A DNA stretch of 39,862 nucleotides from Planctomycetia bacterium (GCA_005799265.1 SYHD01000325.1:1-39862); one strand, 5' to 3'; positions 24,216 through 32,253 are shown, numbered from the stretch's first letter. The notes: a model not told the origin generated them from the sequence alone. A program made the numbers and translations.

Positions 24216-25829
24216 TTACTGGGCGGTGTTCAGATTCCCTTCGGCGGATTTCTCGGCTGCTTTTTGCTCCTCCGCCATCTGATTGAAGCGCTGGGCGACG
24301 AAATAGAATACGACGATGACGACGACCATGAGCCCCGTGAGCATCAGGTGGTAGTTGCCCGGCGTCATGGTGTTGTAGAGTCGGCCGACCGGGGCGTTGA
24401 TGAAGAAATTCGCGATGGCGACCGTCATCAGCCACAGCGCGGTCACGAAGCTCTTCATCGACGAAGGCGCTACCACGAAAGCGAGTTCAAGCCCCGTGAC
24501 GGAGATCAGCACCTCGGCCATCGTCAGAAAGACAAAGGCCACGACTTCCCACCAGAGCGTTACCTTGTTTTCCGGGGTGACGAAACGCCGCATCTGTTGC
24601 TTTTCCGTTTCCGTGACGATCGTGATGCTCACGCGCTCCTGTTTGGGAATGACGGTTTGCGTCTTGTCCTTGGCGGCGATGTCCTTGTCCAGCTTGGCAT
24701 CGTGTTTACCGGTAACGACGTCGATGGTGACCTTGCCAGGAGAATCGACCACCAGCTTGGTGACCGCCTTCTCCGTCTTGGGCATCATCTTTTCGGTGTA
24801 GTCCGTGCACATGTAACAGGCGAGCGCCATGATGCCCATCGTCATGCAGGTAAGAATAAAACCGATCATGATCTTGTCGGTCGGCCGCACGCGGTAGCCT
24901 TTTCTTTCGACGAAGTTCCACAAGATCGGCAAGAGTGGAATGAACACGACAATCAGGAGCGGATTCAGGCTGCCGATCTGCTCGACGGAAATGTCCCAGC
25001 CGAAAATCTTCAGATCGGTGAAATCGCGAGCGAAGTAAATCCAAACGGTGTGGCTTTGATCGAAGATCGCCCAGAAGAACGTAATCACCAGGAAGATCCC
25101 GGCAATCCGGCGAATGGTCAACCACTTCAGTGCACGTTCTTCAGGCGTGGATTGCCGCCGTTCGATCTTCTCGACGGCATAGAATGGCTTGCCCGCGGCG
25201 AAGATCAGGAACGAAACCGCCATCAGGACCGCCGGGCACATGAAGGCGATCGAGTAGCCGTGGTTATCGCGAATCACGGGCAGAAAGAGATACGAGATGA
25301 ACGCGCCGACGTTGATCGCCATGTAGAACATGCCGAATGCCATGGAACGCAGCGCGTCGTCGCCGGGGCGTTTCTGATCGTAGGTCATGCCCATCAACGT
25401 CGAGATGTTCGGCTTGATCATGCCGCTCCCCGCGGCGAGCAGCGACAGGGCCATCATCGTCCACAGCACGGTCTCGAAGCTCATCAGGAAATGGCCGAGG
25501 ATGTACGGAATCGAGAACATCACGATGAGCCGATATTTACCGAAGAACTGATCCGCCAGAAAGCCGCCGACCAGCGGCAGTGTGTAGGCGCCGGCCTTGA
25601 ACATCGACACCCAGGTGTTGGAGTTGGCGTCCCCCAAGTACAGGCCATTCTCGTCGGCGATGAAACGCGGCAGAATCGCCATCATGCCGTAAAAAGAGCA
25701 GCGTTCGGCAAGCTCGCCCCAGAAGATGAACCAGAAGCCGATCGGGTGGTTGATAAGAGTCTGAATGACCGACTTGGGTTGAGGTTTGGCGATTTCCGGA
25801 ACGGTCTGAGTGGATTGAGTGGCGCTCAT
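24216..25829 (-). CDS. POT/PTR-family proton-coupled peptide transporter with inserted domain
   Basis: A 537-residue inner-membrane MFS transporter of the proton-dependent oligopeptide family. The proton-coupling motif on helix 1 is present as ELAERCSFYG (39-48; family ExxERFxYYG). Twelve hydrophobic helices can be counted, with GGFLADQFFGKYR after helix 2 and FYMAINVGAF in helix 5. The loop between helices 6 and 7 is short, so the two extra helices usual in bacterial members seem absent. Instead, about 83 hydrophilic residues (342-424), with beta-strand-like stretches such as KVTIDVVTG and RVSITIVTE, sit between helices 9 and 10, where mammalian PepT1/PepT2 have their extracellular domain. 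A GGAG site precedes the ATG. Substrates are presumably di- and tripeptides. Confidence 0.92.
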   Translation of the reverse strand: MSATQSTQTVPEIAKPQPKSVIQTLINHPIGFWFIFWGELAERCSFYGMMAILPRFIADENGLYLGDANSNTWVSMFKAGAYTLPLVGGFLADQFFGKYRLIVMFSIPYILGHFLMSFETVLWTMMALSLLAAGSGMIKPNISTLMGMTYDQKRPGDDALRSMAFGMFYMAINVGAFISYLFLPVIRDNHGYSIAFMCPAVLMAVSFLIFAAGKPFYAVEKIERRQSTPEERALKWLTIRRIAGIFLVITFFWAIFDQSHTVWIYFARDFTDLKIFGWDISVEQIGSLNPLLIVVFIPLLPILWNFVERKGYRVRPTDKIMIGFILTCMTMGIMALACYMCTDYTEKMMPKTEKAVTKLVVDSPGKVTIDVVTGKHDAKLDKDIAAKDKTQTVIPKQERVSITIVTETEKQQMRRFVTPENKVTLWWEVVAFVFLTMAEVLISVTGLELAFVVAPSSMKSFVTALWLMTVAIANFFINAPVGRLYNTMTPGNYHLMLTGLMVVVIVVFYFVAQRFNQMAEEQKAAEKSAEGNLNTAQ

Positions 25830-25936
25830 CTAATAAATCTCCGTGCCTCGGGTGAGCAAAATCCACGACAGCGTACCTTCATTTCTTATAAAACACAACG
25901 GTTGACGGCTCATTTCTCGGCAAAAGGGAGGAACGT

Positions 25937-26668
25937 ATGGCAAAGTTGACCGGAAAAATCGCCCTTGTCACCGGCGCCAACCGCGGCATCGGCAAGGCCA
26001 TCGCCCTGGCGTTGGCTGCGGAAGGGGCGACCGTTGCCATCAGCGCGCGCGGCAGGGACGACCTCGAACGCACGGCCGACGAGATCAACAAGCTCAAGAG
26101 CGTCGTCCTGGTTGTGCCGGCGGATGTCACCGACGCAAAGCAAGTCGAGCAGATTTTCGCGCAGGTCATGGCGCGATTCGGCAGGCTCGATATTCTCGTC
26201 AATAACGCGGGCGCTTTTGACGGTGGGCCGCTCGACGAGCTTTCCGTCGAAGCGTGGGATAAGGTGATCGCCGTCAATTTGCGTGGCCCGTTCCTCTGCA
26301 CGCGACAGGCCTTTCGCATCATGAAGACGCAGAAAGGAGGCCGCATCATTAACATCGGCTCCATCGCCGCCCAGCGTGTTCGACCTCATTCCGCGCCCTA
26401 CAGCGCCAGTAAGCACGGTCTGTGGGGCCTGACGCAGGTGACGGCGCTCGAAGGCCGCGAGTTCGGCATCACTTGTTGCGCCCTACATCCGGGCAATACG
26501 ATGGTCGAACGTCGGCAGGAGAGCGGTAAGAAGGAAGACGACGAGCCGATGATGACCGCCGCCGAGCTTGCCGAGACCGCCGTCCTGATGGCGACGTTGC
26601 CGCCGCACGTCAATATGCTGGAAGCGATCGTCCTGCCAGTCGGCCAACTGTATGTGGGCCGTGGTTGA
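25937..26668 (+). CDS. Short-chain dehydrogenase/reductase (SDR)
   Basis: A 243-residue classical SDR. The nucleotide-binding motif TGANRGIG is at 12-19, NNAG at 89-92, and the catalytic set Ser142, Tyr155 and Lys159 (YSASK) is complete. Arg38 and the SARGR segment after strand 2 suggest preference for NADP(H). The family reduces or oxidises keto/hydroxy groups; sequence is near FabG-like 3-oxoacyl reductases, but substrate is unknown. GGGAGG lies seven bases before the ATG. It is divergent from the POT transporter (107-base gap). A palindromic element and a VOC-family gene follow on the same strand. Confidence 0.9.
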   Translation: MAKLTGKIALVTGANRGIGKAIALALAAEGATVAISARGRDDLERTADEINKLKSVVLVVPADVTDAKQVEQIFAQVMARFGRLDILVNNAGAFDGGPLDELSVEAWDKVIAVNLRGPFLCTRQAFRIMKTQKGGRIINIGSIAAQRVRPHSAPYSASKHGLWGLTQVTALEGREFGITCCALHPGNTMVERRQESGKKEDDEPMMTAAELAETAVLMATLPPHVNMLEAIVLPVGQLYVGRG

Positions 26669-26672
26669 ATTC

Positions 26673-26707
26673 GTTTAGCGCTCGGCGGCGCGGCGCGAGC
26701 GCTAAAC
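26673..26707. repeat. GTTTAGCGCTCG palindromic element
   Basis: GTTTAGCGCTCG (26673-26684) and GCGAGCGCTAAAC (26695-26707) flank a 10-base GC-rich loop. It fills the gap between the SDR stop codon (4 bases away) and the VOC ribosome-binding site (CAGGAG starts 6 bases later). Confidence 0.75.
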
Positions 26708-26724
26708 GAAAACAGGAGAAACGC

Positions 26725-27114
26725 ATGCACATCGAACACATGGCCCTGAACGTTGCCGATCCCGTCAAGATGGCGGCCTGGTATGTCGAGCACCTCGGCA
26801 TGCGCGTGTTGCGCAAGCAGGAGCAGATGCCGTTCACGCACTTCATCGCGGATGAATCGGGGCGTGTCGTTCTGGAGTTGTACCACCACACCAAGGCCGT
26901 GCTGCCGGATTATGCGAAGCTTGATCCGTTGACATTGCACATTGCGTTCACGGCGGCCGATGTCGCCAAGGAACGCGCACGTTTATTTGCTGTCGGCGCG
27001 ACTTCCGCGGGCGACATCGTCACCACCGACAGCGGGGATGTGATGACGTTTGTGCGCGACCCGTGGAGCGTGACGATCCAGCTCGTCAAACGCGCCAAGC
27101 CGCTATCGGCTTAG
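26725..27114 (+). CDS. VOC-family (glyoxalase/bleomycin-resistance fold) protein
   Basis: A 129-residue single-chain VOC protein with two beta-alpha-beta-beta-beta units: IEHMALNVADPVKMAAWYVE with LGM at the start, and LTLHIAFTAADVAKERARLF at about 70-90. Possible metal ligands are His5, Glu51, His72 and Gln119, matching the usual positions (Gln in place of Glu for the last is seen in several glyoxalase I proteins). CAGGAG precedes the ATG; a longer frame from 26665 would run through the repeat and is rejected. It may act as a small lyase, isomerase or dioxygenase; substrate unknown. It is probably cotranscribed with the SDR. Confidence 0.85.
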   Translation: MHIEHMALNVADPVKMAAWYVEHLGMRVLRKQEQMPFTHFIADESGRVVLELYHHTKAVLPDYAKLDPLTLHIAFTAADVAKERARLFAVGATSAGDIVTTDSGDVMTFVRDPWSVTIQLVKRAKPLSA

Positions 27115-27353
27115 CGTTCCCAAATCGCCACGTCCGCAGCACCGCGGACGTCACGTAGGGGCCTCGACTTCTTCGCTGGCTTTACGCTTGGCCGCTATCA
27201 TTCGGCGTCCACGGCTCAGAACTTGTCCCTGGCCGATCGATGCACGGCCACGCGCATGAAGGGCTTGCGACCGCTCGGTACGCGATGCGCGCTGGCGCTT
27301 CCAACGGCGGTGAGCCCATACAATAATCACGACTGATAATTGTCTATCGCGCC

Positions 27354-28049
27354 ATGACACACTTGCCGAAAGCCGTCGTTCTCTTGAGCGGCGGCCTGGA
27401 CTCGACGACCACGCTCGCGCTGGCCCAGCGGGCGGGCTTTGCGTGCTGCGCGTTGACGTTCCAGTACGGCCAGCGCCACGCGATCGAGATCGACGCCGCC
27501 CGCCGGATTGCGGTCCAATATGGCGTGCACGCGCATGTTGTCGTGCCCATCGACCTGCGTCAATTCGGCGGCTCGGCATTGACGAGCGAGTTGCCGGTGC
27601 CGAAGGATCGCCCGCTCGATGCCATGTCCACAGGGATTCCCATCACTTACGTGCCGGCGCGGAACACGATCTTCCTTTCATTCGCGCTGGCCTGGGCGGA
27701 AGTGCTCGGAGCGCTCGACATCTTCCTTGGCGTCAACGCGCTGGACTACTCCGGCTATCCCGACTGCCGGCCCGAATACATCGCGTCCTTTGAAAAACTA
27801 GCCAATCTCGCGACCAAGGCGGGCGTCGAAGGCCGAGCCGTCAAGATTCACACGCCGCTGATTCATTTGACGAAGGCGGAGATCATCCGCCGTGGTGTCG
27901 AGCTGGGCGTCGATTATGCCCAGACGACATCGTGCTACGATCCGACGCCGAGCGGTGCTGCGTGCGGCCGTTGTGATGCGTGTTTGCTGCGATTGAAGGG
28001 ATTCGCGGAGATGGGTCTGAGCGATCCGGCGTCCTATGAGCCCGTTTAG
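27354..28049 (+). CDS. queC: 7-cyano-7-deazaguanine synthase QueC
   Basis: A 231-residue ATP-dependent enzyme that converts 7-carboxy-7-deazaguanine to preQ0 in the queuosine (and 7-deazaguanine DNA) pathway. The PP-loop SGGLDSTT is at 12-19, and the C-terminal zinc site is complete: [20 protein letters not shown] gives Cys194, Cys204, Cys207 and Cys210. [14 protein letters not shown] and [17 protein letters not shown] are family-specific. Length is normal. No other que gene is adjacent, so the pathway is dispersed, and no preQ1 riboswitch is seen upstream. A TACAAT at 27319-27324 may be the -10 element. The last residues and TAG stop (GTTTAG) are part of a palindromic repeat. Confidence 0.96.
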   Translation: MTHLPKAVVLLSGGLDSTTTLALAQRAGFACCALTFQYGQRHAIEIDAARRIAVQYGVHAHVVVPIDLRQFGGSALTSELPVPKDRPLDAMSTGIPITYVPARNTIFLSFALAWAEVLGALDIFLGVNALDYSGYPDCRPEYIASFEKLANLATKAGVEGRAVKIHTPLIHLTKAEIIRRGVELGVDYAQTTSCYDPTPSGAACGRCDACLLRLKGFAEMGLSDPASYEPV

Positions 28050-28098
28050 CGTTCGCAGCGAAGCGCCATAACTCTTTCCTTCGCCGCGAGTGTTAAAC
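28044..28098. repeat. Diverged GTTTAGCG palindromic element, overlapping the queC stop
   Basis: GTTTAGCGTTCGC (28044-28056) and GCGAGTGTTAAAC (28086-28098), extended outward by CCC and GGG, form an imperfect inverted repeat of the same family as the copies at 11557, 22969 and 26673. The stop codon of queC lies in the left arm. It separates the convergent queC and htrA-like genes. Confidence 0.6.
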
Positions 28099-28106
28099 GG
28101 GTAAGC

Positions 28107-29513
28107 TCACGGCAACATCGAAAGCTGCCCGCGACGGATCTGGCCGCCGCGCAAAATGTAGAACGAGATTGGGTGGAACGTGGCCAGATCAGGGTGATTG
28201 ACAACGTAATTCACATTATCGATGGTGACTGTTTCCCAGGTGTGCAGTCCGATCAGGATGTCACCTTTCTTGATCCCCGACTTGGCGGCGAAGCCGTTGG
28301 CGTTGATGCCGGTGACTTCGAGCCCGCCTTGCAATTGGTTGTTGACACGCGTGACCGACTCGCCGGACACGGGCGTGAACTGGGCCCCCAGTTTTTGCCA
28401 GATGATATCGGATGCGGAAACGGCGCGCACCAGGCGATCGCCTGAAGCGAGCGCGACGCGGACGCGTTTTTCCTGATCCTTGCGGCGAACGAGGACGGCG
28501 ATCGAATCGCCCGCCTTGCGATCCAGCAAGCCGCGCTCCACATCGATGCCCGACTCGATTTTGACATCGCCGACTTGAAGGAGCAGGTCGCCCGTTTGCA
28601 AGCCGGCGGCCTCGGCGGGGCTGGACGCATCGACGCGGTCGACGATGACGCGGCGAACCAGCCCGTCCAGGCTCGGTTGCAAGAGATCCCGACACGTGAA
28701 GCCGTCGTAGCTCGCATTGCGGCGGCGTGACTTGAGCATGTCGGTGACAGATTTTACCATGTGATCGACCGGAATCGCGAAACCGATATTCTGGGCGCCG
28801 GCGCGGATGGCGACGTTGACGCCGACGAGCTCGCCGTTGATGTTGATGAGTGGCCCGCCGGAGTTGCCGGGATTGATGCTGGCGTCAGTCTGGATGAGCG
28901 ATTTGTACGCCATGTCCTTGTTGAGGCTGACATCGCGTTTGGTGGCGCTGACGACGCCGACGCTCACGGTGTGCTCGTAGCCGTAGGCGTTGCCGATGGC
29001 GATGACGGTCTCGCCTACCATCAGATCGCTCGCGGTGCCAACGGGCATTACCGGCAGCGGCGTGGACGAATCGACCTTGATGATCGCCAGATCCAGTTCC
29101 GGATGACGCGCGATGACGGTGGCGGCGAGCGTGCCGCCGTCGGAGAGGCGGATGCGCAAGGAGCTCACTTCATCGATGACGTGCTGGTTCGTGATGATGT
29201 AGCCGCGGTGATCGATGATGATGCCGGTTCCCATGCCGTTGACGCGGCTGGCCATCGGGAAAGCGTCGCCGGCGTTGGGAACGGCGGCTCGCTCACTGTG
29301 GATGTTGACAACCGCCGTCTTGACACGTTCGACCGCCGTTACGATCGCCGTCTTGCGTGCGCCGGTGCGCGTCAAGGACGACGCGTCTTGGGAGCGTGAC
29401 TGGGTCGTGAAAAGCGCGGGGCCTTGAGCGGCTTCCTGGGCGTTGATCGAAATGAGCAGAGCCAAACTACCGGCTGTCCCCAGGGCGATGAACCATCGGC
29501 GGCGCAAGCTCAT
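28107..29513 (-). CDS. HtrA/DegP-type serine protease with two PDZ domains
   Basis: A 468-residue envelope protease or chaperone for misfolded proteins. The N terminus has a signal sequence (SLRRRWFIALGTAGSLALL). The trypsin-like domain (about 55-250) has the full triad: His111 in TNQHVID, Asp141 in HPELDLAII, Ser218 in NPGNSGGP. Two PDZ domains follow (about 270-350, containing ASSPAEAAGLQTGDLLLQVG, and 385-465, containing GFAAKSGIKKGDILIGL). The layout matches DegP/DegQ. GAGGAC precedes the ATG. It is divergent from the TPR-protein gene. No sigma-E or CpxR site could be recognised. Confidence 0.93.
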   Translation of the reverse strand: MSLRRRWFIALGTAGSLALLISINAQEAAQGPALFTTQSRSQDASSLTRTGARKTAIVTAVERVKTAVVNIHSERAAVPNAGDAFPMASRVNGMGTGIIIDHRGYIITNQHVIDEVSSLRIRLSDGGTLAATVIARHPELDLAIIKVDSSTPLPVMPVGTASDLMVGETVIAIGNAYGYEHTVSVGVVSATKRDVSLNKDMAYKSLIQTDASINPGNSGGPLININGELVGVNVAIRAGAQNIGFAIPVDHMVKSVTDMLKSRRRNASYDGFTCRDLLQPSLDGLVRRVIVDRVDASSPAEAAGLQTGDLLLQVGDVKIESGIDVERGLLDRKAGDSIAVLVRRKDQEKRVRVALASGDRLVRAVSASDIIWQKLGAQFTPVSGESVTRVNNQLQGGLEVTGINANGFAAKSGIKKGDILIGLHTWETVTIDNVNYVVNHPDLATFHPISFYILRGGQIRRGQLSMLP

Positions 29514-29821
29514 GATGTCCTCGGGTCCAGGATTCCGCGGCGTGGTGGAATGGCGGGGTCGTCTTCCTATCCATTCGGCTACGCCCGAAAATTGCCTAAG
29601 ATTCCCCGGTACACTTTGTCAACTTGCCTTGCCGCCACGAACGGACCGGACCGAAGAGTGCGAACCTGCTCAAGTTATGAAGAGGGCCGGAAGAAGAAAT
29701 TCTGACGATCGTGTCGGTTATCGCGCGAATAGCTCGGCAATTCGCTTGGTGCGACCGGAAAAGCCGGTACAATTCCTCTGCCTTCTCACGCTGACGGCGA
29801 TATTGCAACCACGAGGGATTC
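29514..29821. other. Divergent intergenic region between HtrA and the TPR gene
   Basis: A 308-base gap with no credible gene. It should hold promoters for both directions. A good plus-strand promoter is seen at 29746-29773; no clear minus-strand pair stands out. Confidence 0.4.
29746..29773 (+). promoter_or_regulatory. Promoter of the TPR gene with a palindrome in the spacer
   Basis: TTGGTG (29746-29751), 16 bases, TACAAT (29768-29773). The spacer is largely the palindrome ACCGG-AAAAG-CCGGT (29754-29768), which would place a bound repressor or activator squarely between the hexamers. The start codon is about 50 bases downstream. Confidence 0.5.
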
Positions 29822-30139
29822 ATGACCGGAAAAAGCCGACGCGAACAGATCGAAGTAATGCTTGCCGACGAGCCGAACGATCCGGAACTGCGCTACATGC
29901 TGGCGATGGAGCACGCCAGCGCCGGCGACGATGCCGGGGCGGTGCGTGTCTTTCAGGAATTGATCCAGGCGGCGCCGAACTTCCCCCCCGCGTATCACAT
30001 GCTGGGCCGGACGTTACAGCGTCTCAACCGCAATGCCGACGCGCGGGCGATTTTGCAGCAGGGCATCCCGATCGCCCAAAAGCAAGGCAACCTGCACGCC
30101 GCAGGCGAGATGGCCGAGTTGTTGGAGAGCATCGAGTAA
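29822..30139 (+). CDS. Small TPR-repeat protein
   Basis: A 105-residue cytoplasmic protein made of about two and a half tetratricopeptide repeats. Visible units are DPELRYMLAMEHASAGDDAG through FQELIQAAPNFPPAYHMLGR and TLQRLNRNADARAILQQGI, with the family's small residues at the helix contacts. Such proteins act as binding scaffolds. No signal peptide or other domain is present. GAGGGA precedes the ATG. The response-regulator gene follows 127 bases later, with its own promoter-like sequence, so cotranscription is uncertain. Confidence 0.82.
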   Translation: MTGKSRREQIEVMLADEPNDPELRYMLAMEHASAGDDAGAVRVFQELIQAAPNFPPAYHMLGRTLQRLNRNADARAILQQGIPIAQKQGNLHAAGEMAELLESIE

Positions 30140-30201
30140 GCCATGTACCGACGCTGCGGCTTCGCGCGGCGCCGGCGTTCGAGAAAAAATCAAACACCAA
30201 C

Positions 30202-30230
30202 TTGTAGCCGTCGTCCTGGCCTGGTAATTT
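30202..30230 (+). promoter_or_regulatory. Promoter-like pair before the response regulator
   Basis: TTGTAG (30202-30207), 17 bases, then TAATTT (30225-30230). The ATG is 37 bases downstream, with a strong GGAAGGAG ribosome-binding site between. Confidence 0.4.
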
Positions 30231-30266
30231 GAACGAAAGAGATCGATCGACGGAAGGAGAACCCTC

Positions 30267-30668
30267 ATGGCCGAGCAAACGCTGATCCTCATCGTGGACG
30301 ACGACTTTGAGCTATCCGACGGCATCCGCGCCGTGTTGGAAACGCAGGGACACAAGGTCCTCCAGGCTCGCGACGGCCAGCAAGGACAGCAACTCATCTA
30401 CCAGCAGCGTCCCGATCTCGTCATCCTCGACATGATGATGCCGCGCAAAGGGGGCTATCCCGTCCTCGAGCACTTCCGCGACAAGAAGGACGCGCCCCCT
30501 ATCATCATGATCACCGCCAACGAGGGAAGCCGGCACAAAGCGTATGCGGAGTACCTCGGCGTCATCGACTACATCCGCAAACCGTTCGCGATGGAGAGAC
30601 TCCTGGAGGCGGTGGAGCGAGGCCTCAAGGGCGAAGCCCCCGCCGTCGAGCCCGAGAAGAAATCGTGA
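30267..30668 (+). CDS. Single-domain response regulator
   Basis: A 133-residue CheY-like receiver domain with no output domain. The acidic pocket is Asp11 and Asp12, the phosphoacceptor Asp55 (VILDMMMP), the switch Thr83 (MITAN), and the conserved Lys105 (IRKPF). After residue 117 only a short charged tail follows. It would be phosphorylated by a histidine kinase encoded elsewhere; none is in the window. GGAAGGAG precedes the ATG. Its stop TGA overlaps the GTG start of the Nudix-MBL gene (GTGA), so the two are translationally coupled. Such coupling of a receiver with a metabolic hydrolase is unusual. Confidence 0.93.
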   Translation: MAEQTLILIVDDDFELSDGIRAVLETQGHKVLQARDGQQGQQLIYQQRPDLVILDMMMPRKGGYPVLEHFRDKKDAPPIIMITANEGSRHKAYAEYLGVIDYIRKPFAMERLLEAVERGLKGEAPAVEPEKKS

Positions 30669-32167
30669 GCGCCATCATTCCTGCCGCCAGCGTTCTCGTC
30701 GCGCGCGGGCCTGGCTCACGCGAAATTTTCTCCATCTTGCGAGGCTCGCAGCTCCGATTCTTCGGCGGGTTCTGGGCCTTTCCCGGCGGCAAGCTTGCTG
30801 CGGAAGACGACGATCCGACGATTGACCCGATTCAGCAAAAGCTACGTGCCCGCCGCGTCGCCGCTTGCCGCGAGTTGTTCGAGGAAACCGGCATCCTGAT
30901 CGTGCGCCGTCCCGACGGCTCCTTTCCGACGCGTGACGCCGATCTCGACCGTTGCCGGCATGCTCTGTTGGATGGATCACTCACGTTTCCGCACATGTTG
31001 GCCGAGCGCGGACTTATTTTGTGCGACGGCGACTTCCCCCTCATCGGCGAGATCACCACTCCCGCGTTCGCGGCGGTGCGTTATGCGACGACTTTCTTCA
31101 CGGCGCATCTCCCTGTCGGCCAGGAAGCGGACATCTGGCCGGGCGAACTCGAGAGTGGCGAATGGATCGCGATTCAGGATCTGCTCGTGCGCTGGCGGCG
31201 CGGCGAGATTTGCCTGACGCCTCCCACCGCGATGACCCTGCAAACGCTTGGCCAGCATCCTGTCGAGTCGGCCCCGCAACTTCTCGGTCCCTTGCTCGAA
31301 CGACTGGCTCAAGGGGCGGAGCATCCGATCTTCATCGCCCCTTGCGTACGCATGTTGCCGCTCAAGACCGTTGCCCTCGCGCCGAGCACGCACACCAACG
31401 CCTACTTCGTCGGCAACGGCCCGTGCTATCTCATCGATCCCGGTCCCGACGAACCCGCCGAGCAGGCCCGCCTTTTCGGCGTCATCGATGAACAACTCCA
31501 GGCCGGACAATCGCTCACTGCCATCGTGCTCTCGCATCACCATCGCGATCACGTCGGCGCCGCGGTTGCCTGCGCGAATCGCTTTCGCTTGCCGATCTGG
31601 GCCCACGCACGGACCGCGGAGAAACTCCAGGGCCGCGTGCCGATCGCACGCACCCTATGCGACGGCGATCGCCTTGGCCTCGGTCCCAGCCCTGGCGACG
31701 GCCGCCCCTGGTCGCTCGAAGTTCTGCACACACCGGGGCATGCGTCGGGGCACTTGGTGTTCGCCGATTCGCACTACGGCCTCGTTTTCGCGGGGGACAT
31801 GGTCTCGACGTTGTCGTCGATGGTCATCGCTCCGCCCGACGGCGATCTTGCCCTCTATTTGCAATCGCTGCGCCGCCTGCGCGCGTTGCCTTGCCGCATG
31901 CTGCTTCCGTCGCACGGCAACGCCAGCACGCAAGCCGCGCAGGTGATCGATGCCGCGCTGGAGCATCGCGCCAAGCGCGAACGGCAACTGCTGGACACGC
32001 TCGCAACCGGTCCAGCCGCGATCGACGAGATGACCGAACGCATGTACCGTGGCACCCCGGAGGCACTCATGCACTTCGCCCGCGCCCAGGTCCTGGCCGG
32101 CCTGCTGAAGCTGCAAGCGGAAGGCATCGCTCAACCGGTCGACGAAGAACGTTGGCAACTCGGCTGA
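30665..32167 (+). CDS. Fusion of Nudix hydrolase and metallo-beta-lactamase-fold hydrolase
   Basis: A 500-residue two-domain protein. Residues 1-215 form a Nudix domain with FPGGKL (39-44) and RELFEETGI (69-77); the gap between the two halves of the Nudix box is about 14 residues longer than usual, as in the NUDT8/NUDT19 group that cleaves coenzyme A derivatives. Residues 225-430 form a metallo-beta-lactamase domain with HHHRDH (291-296), HTPGH (355-359) and AGDMV (Asp378), all zinc ligands present. The tail (about 430-500) resembles the helical domain of LACTB2, an RNA-cleaving relative. Translation starts at GTG 30665, overlapping the response regulator stop. Substrates are unknown; both halves look active. 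Confidence 0.9.
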   Translation: MSAIIPAASVLVARGPGSREIFSILRGSQLRFFGGFWAFPGGKLAAEDDDPTIDPIQQKLRARRVAACRELFEETGILIVRRPDGSFPTRDADLDRCRHALLDGSLTFPHMLAERGLILCDGDFPLIGEITTPAFAAVRYATTFFTAHLPVGQEADIWPGELESGEWIAIQDLLVRWRRGEICLTPPTAMTLQTLGQHPVESAPQLLGPLLERLAQGAEHPIFIAPCVRMLPLKTVALAPSTHTNAYFVGNGPCYLIDPGPDEPAEQARLFGVIDEQLQAGQSLTAIVLSHHHRDHVGAAVACANRFRLPIWAHARTAEKLQGRVPIARTLCDGDRLGLGPSPGDGRPWSLEVLHTPGHASGHLVFADSHYGLVFAGDMVSTLSSMVIAPPDGDLALYLQSLRRLRALPCRMLLPSHGNASTQAAQVIDAALEHRAKRERQLLDTLATGPAAIDEMTERMYRGTPEALMHFARAQVLAGLLKLQAEGIAQPVDEERWQLG

Positions 32168-32182
32168 TACAATGCTCAATGA

Positions 32183-32237
32183 CGGCAAGGCTCCGAGCTT
32201 GCCGATTTCGACTGCGGCAAAGATCGGAGTCTTGCCG
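32183..32237. repeat. Two-armed palindrome in the leader of the NifU-like gene
   Basis: The arms 32183-32204 and 32215-32237 are each near-palindromic hairpins (CGGCAAG...CTTGCCG and CGGCAAA...CTTGCCG), and they are also inverted copies of one another. Their loops, CTCCGA and TCGGAG, are complementary. One strand can thus form two hairpins with kissing loops or one long hairpin. It ends 16 bases before the start codon. Confidence 0.6.
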
Positions 32238-32253
32238 CCATGAGGGAAGCACA

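Noticed and set aside
24204..25949. A 581-codon plus-strand open frame
   Set aside because: It is antisense to the POT transporter and is rich in His, Arg and Asp, typical of shadow frames.
27130..27151. ACGTCCGC/GCGGACGT hairpin as a terminator of the SDR-VOC unit
   Set aside because: The stem is good but no T-run follows; it may slow polymerase but cannot be called a terminator.
27300..27353. preQ1 riboswitch upstream of queC
   Set aside because: No preQ1 aptamer consensus is present and the leader is too short.
27151..27579. Basic 142-codon minus-strand frame
   Set aside because: Half overlaps queC antisense; the remaining Arg-rich part has no clear start signal, though a small basic protein at 27151-27330 cannot be fully excluded.
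31657..32253. N-terminal extension of the NifU-like gene
   Set aside because: It overlaps the MBL domain in another frame, and the ATG at 32254 has a ribosome-binding site and begins the domain.
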